Shown: positions 23,434 to 36,100 of the stretch, piece after piece
Layout: every line of letters begins with the position of its first letter
How positions within the stretch are numbered: position 1 is the first letter of the stretch
NCBI GenBank assembly: GCA_017506865.1
Contig: JAFCMP010000528.1
Span: forward strand, 434,001 to 498,000
Source: Tribonema minus
Lineage: Eukaryota; Sar; Xanthophyceae; Tribonematales; Tribonemataceae
Length of the DNA stretch: 64,000 nt
Direction of reading: 5' to 3'
The notes under the pieces: model-generated
What the model saw: only the letters and a program-made list of their open reading frames with translations
Told to the model about the DNA's origin: nothing
Database searches by the model: none
Position numbers and translations under genes: made by a program

Positions 23434-25942
23434 TAGCGGCTTGTAGCTATGTAGTTGGTGTGCCAGATCCATCCATGCCATGCATCGACCCAACACTGTC
23501 ACTGTGATTTATTGAGTCTAAGGTCCACACTGCAATTGCATCTGTGACGCGCCATGAACTGCTGAGCACTGGCCCATTTCAATTCAGCTGCACAGGGTCA
23601 GCTGCGGTCTGCGCTTTGAACGCTGCTGGTACTTTTTTAGTATTCTTGCTTCGGGCGCAAACAAGCCCAGATGGTGAATGTCAAGCTTTCTTGAGTAATC
23701 GTTGCTGTACCAGAATTTACACGCTGGTACAGTACCTGACTCGCGCAGATTCACCTCTACCTGAACACATCCGGTCCACAGGTAGTTCTTAACATCAGCT
23801 TTCACCAGACTTCAGTTGCAGATATGCCCGCACAAGATTGAGCATGCATGCTGCTCATACAAGGCACTGCAGCAAGCAGTCCGCACAACGCAGAATCTCC
23901 TGTGAAACGAGTCCCATTCCTCGGATGATCTAGGCACTGCTCAATTTCCGTGTGGTTCCCGATAGCGGGGGAGCCCCGGGGGAAGCAAGGGCTGTGTCAC
24001 GTGGCTGAGGCGTGCATTACAAACTGTGTGCTGTGGACAGGAAGTGTGTCTTCCTCTGTCGCTCAAGTACTATCCACCCACTGACAAAACCAACTACTTG
24101 ACAAACTGCTTCTGGGCGAGAGCGCTGCTCTCACTCTGATGCGTGATCTATGCCACGTTGCTTTGTATAGTGATCATGCAATGGGAAAGCTGCTGCAGAC
24201 TGGGCCAACTGGAAGCCGTCCAGTTCATGACAGAACAAGAGTCAAGAGTACATGGAGCGAGGTCGGACACTCAGGTGTCGGGATACGCACAGAGGTCGCG
24301 ACAGCGTAAGGAATTCGCAAAGCGTACAGACGCGAACGATGGGGCAGGTATGATTCCAGCAAGAACGGGGAAGGGGGTAGGGTTTGGCCTAACCCTAACC
24401 CTAACCCTAAAATCGATTTGCCATGAAAAACAAACCCGCGCAGGCGACGATGTGACACTTGGGACATGCAGCAAGCGAAGGCAACAGAATGCGCACAGAA
24501 TTTGGCTTGAGGCCAGAGAATCGCTGTTTGCCATAATCGCCTCTGATCATTGTCTGTCCCGTGTCTCGTCCCCCATGTATCGGTACGCGCTACCACCGTG
24601 CTGGAGCTTACGCTGACATATGTACAGCGCGCTCGAATAGCACCTCTTGAACGCTGGCGTCACGCGCGTCCGTGCGTAGCCGCACCAAGCGACAGTCGTT
24701 ATCGCTTTGAATGGCGCACATGGCCGACTGTTGAGCGCTGCTGCTGTGGCGTCGTGCGCATCCTGGCGTGCAAAGGTGTTTTGCAGCATGCGGCCCAGTA
24801 GCTGCCGTGCCATCGCACCCAGCGCTCGACAGTAACGTCACTGCAGCGGCTGTTGCGCGAGAGCGGTCGCAAGTGCCTACATGTGTAGCGCTGTATCGCG
24901 AGGCCGCCCGACGAGTGACTCAATTACTTGCCACTGACTGGTCGCTGCAGTGTGATGCAGTGCTCAACCGAGCACGGCGGTAAGCTGTTGTTTCATCATG
25001 GGCCGCTGCTGAAATTCATCGCTGTGTCATGTACGCACTGCCGTCAGTGCCTTTGTAGATCACAAGTCCATGGAGTCCGCCCCTGCGCAAGGCACCACGA
25101 CAGCACGCAAGACAGGGTGTCATTCAGTCACAGGGATTGCCCTCAAGTGGAGACCACAACCATACTTTGAGGTGCACACGTCAGCAGCTGACTCCAGCAG
25201 CCAAAACATTGTACTGGGATGATTGAGAGAGGTGAAGATATACGGGTCGGATTACACAATTTGGCGAGGTGTTTTGGCAAGGTGCTGCAGTCAGCATGCA
25301 GTTGAAAGTCAGCCAACACAAGTTGAAGTCTGGCATTGCAACACAAGTTGAAGTCTGGCATTGCAGCAACAAGGAAGAGGGCTTCACACAACGCTTTCCT
25401 CGTCGTTCAACCGCAAGCGTGCTCTCGGCGTAACCCTAGTTGTGCCACACGTCCAAACTGCCAAGCCTCGCTGGACCGCGCAACCAGCTAGGGTTACGGT
25501 CAGGTCAGGGCAACGTTAGATCAATGTATCAACATGTACAGAGCCTTTGCCATCTAAGTAGGCGCCATGCTTTAGAGACAGCAAGACATGTACTGCTGAG
25601 CATCAGGGGTCTTGCACGCATCTGCATGTAAGCGGCACGCATTGTAGACTAAATATGGGCTTAGGGTTGCAGGTTGTCAACACTATACAGATCTTACATC
25701 CCTGTCTAGTTTAAATCCAACTATGTGGTACAAGCAGGGTGAAAGCGACGCGAAGTGGTGCTGATGACGTCAACAAGGCTCAGTAAAGAGAGCCTTTACC
25801 TGGGGATTGCGCAAAATTGGCTGGCCCCATGGCGCTGATACTGACAACACGGTACACAAGTCTGAAGTGAGCCTTTGCCTGAAAACTGCCTTGTGATGCT
25901 GATGATGACGACACGGTACACAAGTCTGAAGTGAGCCTTTAC
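23434..25942. other. Intergenic stretch, probable 3' end of MED8
   Basis: No convincing exon chain. A TTAGGG-type tract lies at 24390-24412 and a 24-bp tandem duplication (ACAAGTTGAAGTCTGGCATT) at about 25318-25365. The last small exon of MED8 (minus strand) should lie in or near the right part but was not identified. Confidence 0.45.
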
Positions 25943-26370
25943 CTGAGGACTGTGCGGGGTTGGCTGGCCGCATGCGGCCGGTGCCGGATGCTGCCGTGAT
26001 GGAGGCCAGAACGGCCTGACTGGCTTTCTCGTATGCATCCTCGGCGCTCTGCACCGCCGTGTTGTACTGCAGAGGGGGCAGCGGAGAAGTTCAATGAGAA
26101 GTTGAGGTTGGGGTTTGGCGCTCTGTACCGCCGCGTTGTACTGCAGAGTGGGCAATGCAACAGTTGAATCAGGAATTGTGGTAGAGGTTTGGTTGTACTG
26201 CAGCGAAGATAATCAACAACAAGTTGAGGTAAGGGGTTGGCAGCTGTCAAACTCGCAGCGCTGCATGGGAGTATGCTTGAGAGTTCAATGTGCAGTGTGG
26301 GTTGAGGGCTCAAAGAGGTAGTGTGCCTGACGTACATCCTATGTACTGCAGAGTCGGCAGCGGAAAAGTT
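25786..26370 (-). repeat. Echoes around MED8 exon 5
   Basis: On the minus strand the donor of exon 5 (CCTCAG/GTAAAGGCTC) is echoed near 25786-25815 and 25868-25890. Its acceptor region (CTCTGCAGTACAA) is echoed near 26120-26155, 26185-26205 and 26335-26370. This repeats the pattern of the kinase genes in an unrelated gene on the other strand. Confidence 0.8.
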
Positions 26371-29300
26371 CAACACAAAATTGAGGTAGGGGTCTGGCGG
26401 CGTTGGCAGTTGGTCGAACTCATTTCATTAGTGCATTTTAGGGCATCTTCTACCCTGCCTCCAAGTACAAATGTGCAATTTGGGTTGTGCCGCAGCAGAT
26501 GAAGCTCGCCGCAGCGAGGTATTCACCTTACCATGCTTACCAGAAGCAGCATGTTCATCGTCATTGTGAGCAAGCCGCATCCTCACCGCCTCTACAACTC
26601 TCAGTGCGTGCGCACGGCGTCTTGCGTCACCGGCAACGGGCGTTGTGCGCATACATACATACACGCATGAATCAATGAACATGATATAGTAGTGCAGGCT
26701 CGCTGCACGCGCCACAGGCACGCCGTATCCTCACCGTCTCTGCGACATCTTCGCCCGCCGCAGCGCCGCCACTCGCTGCCCCCGCACCCTCCCCCTCCTT
26801 CCCCTCTCTGCAGGCGCGCAGCTTGGCGTCCGCAGCATCCATCTCCGCCAGCGGCCGCGTGCTGAGAAACAGGGGGACTGCGTGCGCAAAAGAATGTCTT
26901 TGATAAGAATGAGGTGGGTGGGCATGTGGTAAGGCGTACCGTATCATCTATGATTAAGCCCATGAAGCAAGTTCTTTATGAGGGCGAAAAAAAGGGGGTG
27001 GGGCGCCATAAATACTTGGAGAAAAAAAGGGTGGGGTGCATGTATATTTGAGCCATTTCAGCTCATCTACCACCATCAGGAAGTGCCGGTAGCGGTAGCG
27101 GCATACTTCTGCACCGCTACAGAAGCCCGGAACTTCACTTCTGAAGAGGCGAGTTGAACGCAAAGTTGGGTTGTGTCTTAGCTGCCTTTCTGCCTGCTGT
27201 GCACATTGAGGACAGAGCATGCATGTGCACACATATGTGGTGACGTAGCATGAGTCGCTGAGTGTGCAGAGTACATGTACGTAGAGGATACATGCTGTAT
27301 ATCCATATGCAAAAGGGGGGGGGGGCATAGTTAAATGCGGGAGAAAAGAAAGTGGGGCATCATTTTATGAGGGCGTGGAAACTCAAAAAACTCGCCTCAT
27401 GGGCTTCAGTATAAATAGATAATACGGTACTCCAAGGCAGTGAGAAATAGCGGGACTGTGTGCAAAGGAAATTGTTAGATAAGAACAACATGCATCGTGT
27501 ACTGGTAGGCATGTGGTCAGGTGCACTCCAAGGCAGTGAGAAACAGGGGGGCTGCATGCACGAACGATAAGTTATCAGAATGGGGGGCGTGGTAGCACAA
27601 GCACGAGCAGTCGTGCAGCAGTGTCCAGCACTCTTGACGTTGCCAGCACAGCTGTGAGTTGAACCCAGTGCATGCGCACACCGGAGGTGGAATGCTCCGC
27701 TAACCCTAACCGTAAACCTGACCCTGAAGGCCCGCCGCACGATGCACTTGTACGCAAGCCGGTGCTGCTGCAAATGGCAACGCTCAATATTTATCTTGTT
27801 TTTGTTACGCACAGCCGGGTCCACTATACAATGATTTATCGTGCTGTGCTGCTGTCACAGGGCAACATGGCAGCTCTTGCGTGGAGCTTGAGTAGCGGCC
27901 AGCGCTGCTGCTGAGCACTGCTTGAGGCAACTCCTTTTCGCATCGCGGCCGCACAGCACATGAAGTTACTGTTCTTCCAATGGTGACGTGCTGATCACAC
28001 ATCCGTAACTGCCGCTGCTGCCGTCTGCTGCCCATAAATGTCAGCGGCAAAAGACCCAGCTGAAGAACCAATGTGATGCGTTCGCTTCGAAATACTGCGA
28101 GGGTGTGTTCAACTCACTGTGCGCGGGATTCGCCGTTGGGCGCACGGGCTGGAACGCAAAGAACTGCAGCACCGGATCCACGTCCTCCGCCAGATCCGCC
28201 AGCTGCCGCGCCACGACTTGGAAGCTGTTGATCAGCTCCGGCCTGTCGAGTGTACATACCGCACGGTGTCAAGGTGTCGATAAGCTGCAGCTTACTGGAG
28301 TCAGGGTCTGAGTTACAGTGGCCATGTACGCACTCTACGCACCGCACGTTGGTCAAGGTGTTGATCAGCTGCAGCTTACTGCACTCAAGATAAATTAGCC
28401 ATGTACACAGTCCACGACGGTTCGTGTAAATCCTTCAGGATGAGCTCCGGCGCGTTGCGCATGCGAATGCGACGCGTGACCCTTCGTGTGGAGTATACCG
28501 CTGCAGCGGACCACGGGCTGGCTGGTCACTATCAGCGTCAACGGCGCATGTCACACTTATCACTAATGCAGGGTCAGGGTAGGGAGTAGCGGGTTGCATG
28601 AGCTTCCCTCGTCCGTCCGACAGCATTGCGGCTGCAAGTACTGCGACTTTGACTGTTGGCCGCCAGTTGTGCCACCACGAACTCTGGCCTGCTGTGCGTT
28701 CACAAACACATCATGTGTAATACCGTTCAAAGAGGGGTGATCTCACAATACTGTTCATGTATTCAATCTCTAGAGCTCAGTTTAGGGTATCACACTACAC
28801 GTGTTGCTTGCGTTGTCGAACGCATGTACTCGACGCAGTCACTGGCCAACGACTTCCATGTAAGGTTCCTGAATGTTTGTGATGTAACGATGATGAAAAA
28901 ACAACGTCATGCCAGGTGAAGCTGCGCTGGTGCGATCGGTGACTACTGCGAAGCAATGAGCATGACGTTTGCGATCACGATGCGACAATGACAATCGTGC
29001 GTTGACGAGCAAGAGGCGGTGTTATCACGATCTCAGTTAGAGCATGGATGCCGTGTGGGAAACAGAGAAAGGGATGATGCATTCCGGTGAGGGGAGGTCC
29101 GGTGGCCTCACTCAAGCGAGCCCATCGAGCAGAATCGCAAGTGTCCAATCGCATTAGTGACTGTAAGTAAGTGGTACTGTTGAAGTACAGACCGCACGTG
29201 GGAGGAACACAGGTGAGCACCCTGATACGGCCTGTGCAATGGCAACTCGTTTCTGATCCGACGCGACGGATGCACCAACGAAACCAGCAGCCTGAAACTC

Positions 29301-29415
29301 ACCAGCTGGGATTGCCATTCATCCGCAGCTCCCTCTCAATATGGTGAGTAAGAGTGGTACGGATGGCATTCGCCTGATTGCGGACGGCGTTGAGCGCCGG
29401 AATAGATGACTCCAT
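25943..29415 (-). CDS. MED8: Mediator complex subunit 8 (5 exons found, last exon missing)
   Basis: Exons on the minus strand: 29303-29415, 28118-28242, 27107-27140, 26735-26861, 25943-26066; their phases join exactly (2/1, 1/2, 2/1, 0/0). The product reads MESSIPALNAVRNQANAIRT, then PSWPELINSFQVV...LADL, then TRPLAEMDAADAKL, then YNTAVQSAEDAYEKASQAV. This order matches MED8: an N-terminal helix, the WP-x-LL-x-SF segment, the TRP.PEME segment and a C-terminal helix. MED8 sits in the head module of Mediator and links RNA polymerase II to activators. About 174 residues are assembled, and the open final phase requires one more short exon to the left. The start Met at 29415 is the first plausible one; an upstream exon is possible. 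The gene is divergent from PKG2. Confidence 0.75.
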
Positions 29416-30180
29416 ATGGGTCACTTGCTTGTAAAAAAATTTCGACACAGAGTCGAAGAGTGAAGTTTGGCTTTGAAGTTTGGTTTTGGGCTTGGCTTTG
29501 GCTTTGGCTTTGAAGTGTTGAGTAGAAAGGAACCGGCGAGTTGAGTACATACACGGTTTTTTGGTTTATGCTTGCTGTCTACATACATTTGATGTAGCAA
29601 CGTCTTTCTGTACGCACGCCTGCTGCGTGAAGACAACCGCGCTCAAACATGATGTTAGTGACACAGTCCTCTTCATACGGTCTTGTGGGTCATCATTTGA
29701 TGCTTTCGAGCATTTGTGAACATTTCACCGAGGCTCGTATCCCGCCACAAGCGAACACTCTTTTGTCAAGATTCTTCAAAACAACATCCAAAACATGAAT
29801 CACTAAACGATGCCGAGCCTGCAGTAGTGGTAGGGACGTCAAGCACGCAGAGTCCAATACAACCAAAGCAGCGCATCATAAGTCCAGCTCACTTGGTATG
29901 TGCTTGGGGGTTACCCCCAAGGTATGTGCGTCAAAGATTTCTCCGTGCCGGTGCCTCCCCAGCAAAAGGCAAAACTTCTAACGGTTTCATGTTCTGAAAC
30001 CGAAAAGTTGACAAAACAGCTCTATCATCTATGTGAACCGCTTTCAGCGACTGCTGACCTGTCTATGGGTACAGCAGGAGACACGCTGTGGAGCGCAATC
30101 AGGGACGTGCTGTTCTGTGCTTCAAAGGCATCAAACGGTGCCTGGTAGACGTACCAGGAGGGTGCGGCGTACAGGTGTCC
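29416..30180. promoter_or_regulatory. Divergent intergenic region MED8/PKG2
   Basis: A 765-bp space between the predicted start codons of MED8 (minus) and PKG2 (plus). No TATA box is evident. It likely holds both promoters if the first exons are correctly placed. Confidence 0.4.
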
Positions 30181-33100
30181 ATGGGGTCAGGCTGGAGCGC
30201 TCAGGGCTCTCCTGACCAGTTGGCGGCGCTGCGGGCAGCGTCATTACAGCAGGGCGATGGCGCGGCAAAGCGCAAAAAATCGGTGAGAGAGAAAGCGCGA
30301 GAGCTGCAAATTCAGCGACCGTAGGCGATGCGAATAAATGACACCGTGTCATAGTTTCGGTCACCGCGGGCCCTCGGTGGGTCCAGAGCAGTGAAGCCCT
30401 GAATAGAAGCGCTCGTGCCCTCGGTGGGTGATGACTCTTGATTGAGAAGACAGAGGGGTGTTTCTCAATGGACCGCCTAGCGCGAGGCGCATCCGCGTTA
30501 TCAGGGGTTAATGGTCTCATGCTGCGAGCGGTGGGGCCGTGTTGAACATGGGCGTGGATTATGAGCAGTGTTAAACATTTACTGCTGCGAGCGCAGCGGA
30601 GCAAACGATCAGGTCAAGGCCTTACCACCAGTTGTCAATTCTGCACTGCTACTCTGTAGTGGATTGGTGGCGTCGCAGTTGAAGTGTAAGCGGTTGCAGT
30701 CAGCGTGTTGGCGCGCAGCTGCTGCTGTTGTCACCGACAGCACTCACTACCACGATTTATCGAGCTCGCCTTGGTGGCCAGCACAGTAGATGCAACACCA
30801 GTGCCATTGTTTGCAGTGCCGTAATTTGCAAGGTCAAGGCCCTTGACACGTTCGCACATGGATCAAGTGTGAACACACTTCAACATCTCCACAAACACCA
30901 TTGGGCTGGCGGAGACGCATAATGACAGGGTTTTGGCAACAAGGTGTTGAGGGCATACTTCGAAATTGTCTGCACTGCATGATAAACCAGCCATATAGTG
31001 CCCCAACAGTCGTTTTATCAACGAAACAACGTGTCTACGGCGCTGTGGCAGTTGCTTGCGCTACTTGCTTGAAACAGTGCTGACGGCCGGCACTGCCACA
31101 GCATGGCTGCAACTCTTGCTACGCTGCGTATAGTTTGAAGTACGTATCTTTATGCCACGCACACTCAACCTTGATGCCGTTGTCGGCAGCTCTTTGGTGC
31201 GGCCCTCGTGCCAGAAACATGCAAGTTCAAGTTGCATCTGCGCAAGGGGTTCTCGCCCCAAACAGTTGGGCTCTACGTCTCCCTCAGGACCTTGGCTGGT
31301 TGGGTACAAGCCAGCCTCGAGTGCGGAACCCGGTTTCTCAACGGCAATGTCTCTCGCCTCATGCAAGGTCAAACGCCCGTCAGTCAGACACAGGCTGCAC
31401 CTCTACCACCTCTTCAAAGTATGCACTTTCAGCCGAGAGTGATGCTGGTGCCACCGATGCAGGCCCGATGATGCATCTAAGCAATTTGTGCCAGAATCCA
31501 GAATGGCTATACCACGTGTTGAGTGTGCGTGCCGGTGCTGGGGCCAGAAAGGCACCGATCTTTTCCACAGTGCAGACACCAGTTAGAGTTGAAGTTTTCT
31601 TGCTGTGTACAAAATGTGAACGATGTGGCCAATGATTTATACAGCAACATGCTTGCCACGGTATGGTGTATTCGCACTTGCTGGCAGAAGTGTATGCCGC
31701 AACAGTGCTTAGCAGCCTATCTGCAGTTCAACGATACAACTGCCCACAAAATGCGTGTCTCCATGGCAAATGGGGCTCACACAATGTCACTGGTCTGCTG
31801 GACAACAGCAGACACCGCGTCGTTCATGGCCTCATTGGGTGCTCACACACAGCTTCACCATGTGCCAGCTGCTACTGCATGCGCGCAGCACTTGATGGGC
31901 ACGGCAAATGCCAAGCCTTGGGGGATGCTGACGAGCGCTGATGCCAGTACTTTATTCACTTCTGCATGAGAGGCGGAGACCCTATGTCTCGTGTCAAGCG
32001 TGGAGTCGTATGCATTTGTGACTGCAACGGAACACATGCGCTATTTACACCAGTACATAGCGCTGCCATACTGGTCCAAATGCGTGCCGGCATCGATGTC
32101 CACTGCTGCACAGGGTGGCCAGACCTGCAGCACACCGTCAACTGCTGCCGGTGCATGATGAGGCCAAAGCGCAGCTGCGCTGCCATAGCGAGAATGCTGC
32201 TGTGTGCGCACAAGCACTTGCGATCAATAATTAAAACTCAGGGGTGGCTGTCGAGCACGCACACGCAGCCTGCAAACGCGTGCACTGCCGCTGCTGCTCT
32301 GTACGCACACCACCACTGAGCCGCAGTACTCTTCACAAACGTGAGCGCCGCGGTGGGGCAATATCGGCAGTGTCACATGACCGCTGGTGCTGCACGATGC
32401 TGTGCCGTCGTTTTTTGTTTTCCGAGGCGAAAACGCTTGATGATGCACCTACACATGCTCCCATTGTACTTGCGCACGCTTTCCCCTGCCTGCGTACTCA
32501 GGCTGACCCGCTGCTGAACCGCTGCTGTACCCTGCTGATCGCCGTCACAGGACATCGCGGCCAATGTACTCAGGCTGAACCGCTGCTGTACCCTGCCGAA
32601 CGCTGCCACAGGACATCACGGCGGGCGTGCTTAGATTGAACCTCTGCTGTACCCTGCTGATCGCTGCCACAGAGCACTCACGGCCGGTGTACTCAGACTG
32701 AACTGCCGCTGTACCCTGCTGATCGCTGCCACAGGACATCACGGCGGGCGTGGGGTCGAACGCGGCCACCAGCCCCACCGGCGTCGCCGAGTACCAGAAC
32801 GTGAAGCAGCTGTTCCTGGAGGCCAAGACCAAGGGCATGTCCAACGAGGCCTTCTTCCAGAGCATGGTAAATAAGACCAAGGACGCCAACAGCGCGACGG
32901 AACAGGAGAGCTACACCGCCCCGCACGCGCCGGGCGTCTCGTTCACGACGACGACGGCTACGCCGATGGCGGCAGGGGCAGATGCGCGTCACCGCTGGCC
33001 CACGGCCATCAACATTGACGTTGAAAAGTGAGTCAGCGAGTGGAAGTGAGCGAGTGAGTCAGTTTATAGCTGGCAGCGTTGATGCAATGATGGCAAACGC

Positions 33101-36100
33101 ACGCCACCTGTGGCCCGCGCTCGTCAGGTATAAAGTTGAACAGCACTTTGGAAGTGAGGCGATGGGTGGGCGGAAGACTGAGTCACAGCGTGGAACATAA
33201 TTCATCCAATAAGTCAGCAAAAAGTGAGTTAGTGAGTCATTGAGTCAGTGACTAACTGAGCAGTGCTGACACAATGACGGCGGCAGCGCTTCACCACCAC
33301 TGCTGCACGCCCTGAATGCAACTCTGTTCACCACAATGGCAGCGTCACAGCGGCACCCATTCCACGCCTCTCGTCGCGCCGTTTCCGCCGCGGCCGCAGC
33401 AACAAGCGCAGCTACTCGGACGTACCCAGCACGGAGCATATGAAGCGCGCGCGCCGCATCCGCATCTTCGAGCGCGGCGTGGACTTTGCCGACGAGGCAC
33501 GGCTCAACCGCCTCCACATCTCGCTGGACAAGTCCAAGGCCGTCTTCCAGCCGGAGAATCGCGCGCTCATTCAGGCCGCCATGGGCAAGGTGTTCTTCAC
33601 GGGGGGGGACAGCCCGCAGCAGGGGCTGCAGGGCGCGGCCTTCGACAGGCTGCTGGACTCGTTTGAGATGGTCGCGTGCGCCGCGGGGGAGTGGCTCATG
33701 AAGGAGGGGGAGGTAAGCCTCTGATAGTGTACACTTCATCTTTGAATTTCATGTTTCGAGGGCTGTGTGTGAGTGCGCGCTGGGGGAGTGGCTGATGAGG
33801 GAGGGGGATGTGAGCTCTGTTTAATGTGGACTTCAACTTTGAATGTTATACTTCAATTTTGAAAGTTCATGTCACAAGGGCTCAAAAACGGTCACGTGAA
33901 AGGCGAGCAGGAGTGGCTCATGAGGGAGAGGGGGAGGTGCGCTGATGATAATGTAGACTTCAACTTTGAAGTTCAGGTCACGCGGGCTTGAAATTTTAAA
34001 CAGTCACGTGCGCGCCCAAGGTAGTGGCTCGGGAAGGAGAGGGAGCTGAGTGCTGAGCATCGCGCTCAGAAAGCTGACCACCCCCCCCCCCCCCTCCTCC
34101 CCCCCTCCCCCCGCAGGAAGGGGACAACATGTACATCGTGGCCGAGGGCAGCCTGCAGGTCCTGGTGGGCGGCGAGAAGGTGCGCGACATCGGGCGCGGC
34201 GACGCCGTCGGCGAGCTGGCCCTCATCTACAGCGCACCGCGCAGCGCCTCCGTGCGCGCCGCCCCCGCCGCCGCCGTCCTGTGGTCGCTGTGCCGCGACA
34301 AGTTCCGCGAAGTTCAAGCGGTGACGTCGAGCGAGGCGCTGGTGGCGCGCGTGGAGATGCTGAGCGCCGCCCCCGCGCTTGAAGTTGTGGATCGGTACGC
34401 GCTGAGCCTGCTGGGGGGGGCGGCGGAGGGGGTGACGCTCCAGGCGGGGGAGACCATGGTCGTGGAGAAGGACACCATCGAAAGGTGCGGCGCGGTATCA
34501 GAACGCTGTGCACTGTTTGTCCGGGGCCTGAAGCACTTGCACTTGAGGGTTGTAATGGTATCAGCGCGCTGTCTGTTGCGCTTTATTTGGGGGCGCAGTG
34601 GCACTTGAGACCATGGCGAATGAGAAGGACACCATCGACAGGTGCGGTGCGGTGTCAGAACGCTGTGGACTTTATTTGCTGCTCCTGCTCGAGGGGTGGG
34701 AACCCTATCAACAACGCAAACCATGCAATCCATGTACACAGGTGCTGTGTCAAACGTGTCACACATGCGCTATCTACACTTTCAAACGGTCACTGACCGC
34801 CACGCCAACTACAGATGGGCTTACAGGAGCACTGTGTAGTTTTTGTCCCTGAAGTACTCCAGAGGACTTGAGGTTTGCAGCGGTATCGGTGCGCTGTCTA
34901 TTGCGCTTTGGGGTTCAGTCGCAGTTGAACGGTGTACTTCACTGGTTGAACTTTGCCTGTACCATGGCCGTGGAGAAGGACACCATCGATAGGTGCGGTG
35001 CGACGCTGTTGCTGCTCGGTTGTCGTGATGGTGGATCGTTCGGAGCGCTGCGTTGTGTACTTTGCTGTCTGTCCTTCGCTTGCTGGAGAAGTTGGGCCGC
35101 CTTGAAGTTTCCAGCAACTTGACGTTCAGGATGCAGTTGACTCTCCGCCAGTCAGCTCACGCCTCCCTCGCCTGACACCAAGCCCCGCTTCCACACCATC
35201 GTTCACAGGTGGATACTGGTGGAGTCCGGTCGCCTGGAGATTTCCAGCGGCACCACGTCGAGCGACGCCGCAATCGCGCATAACTCAACTTGCCTTTCAC
35301 ATTTGGCAGGTGACATTCCACTTGCTGACCCCCAAAAAAAAAATCCCCTGCGACGGCGTGCGCAGGTGCATACTGGTGGAGTCCGGTCGCCTGGAAATCT
35401 CCAGCAGCACCACTTCGAGCGACGCCGCGATCGCGCGCCTGTGCGGCGTGCCCATCACGCAGATGGCCATCTCGCCCTCCACGCACACGCTCGTGGTGCA
35501 GCGCGGCGCGTTCGTCGGCATGCCGCTGCTGCTGTGCGCGGGCAAGGGGAAGAGGGGGGCGTGGACCAAGGCCCCCGCGCGCCCGGGCGCTCCGGTCAGT
35601 GCACTTCAACTTTGGAGTATACTTCAAAATTGAAATAAAGGCCTTGTGCGTATCATCGGCTTGTTTGTAATGCGAAGTTTTCAGCGTGCTCGCAGGCTGC
35701 AGGGCTAGCTGTCGGCTGCATACCTATGTGTGAGCGCTCTGGTCAATTTTCAGTAGGGGTGGTGCGAGTTTGTACGTCATGGTACCTGGTTCTTCGAGCT
35801 TCGTGTGGGTCACAACAAAGTCCCAGAAGATGATTGCAGCTTTTGTTGCAGGATGTCTGTGCGTTATCGCAGTGCTCAAATGCGCCAACTAACGGAACCT
35901 GGTCATACTTGTCGTTTGAAGAGATCGTCAACAGGGCAGCCCGTGACTCGCTCGAAGGCTTCGGTTGCTGCACGTCTGCAGAACTCTGGTCCGCACGTCA
36001 CCTGCACACCAGAGCCATTGCCCCCCGCAAGGCTGGCAAAAGCTTACCCTCGCTTTCAAACATGCGGCGAGAGTTACAAGTTTACGAGGCGTACTGCCGG

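Noticed and set aside
30131..30604. 157-codon minus-strand ORF
   Set aside because: Overlaps the better supported PKG2 first exon and shows no domain.
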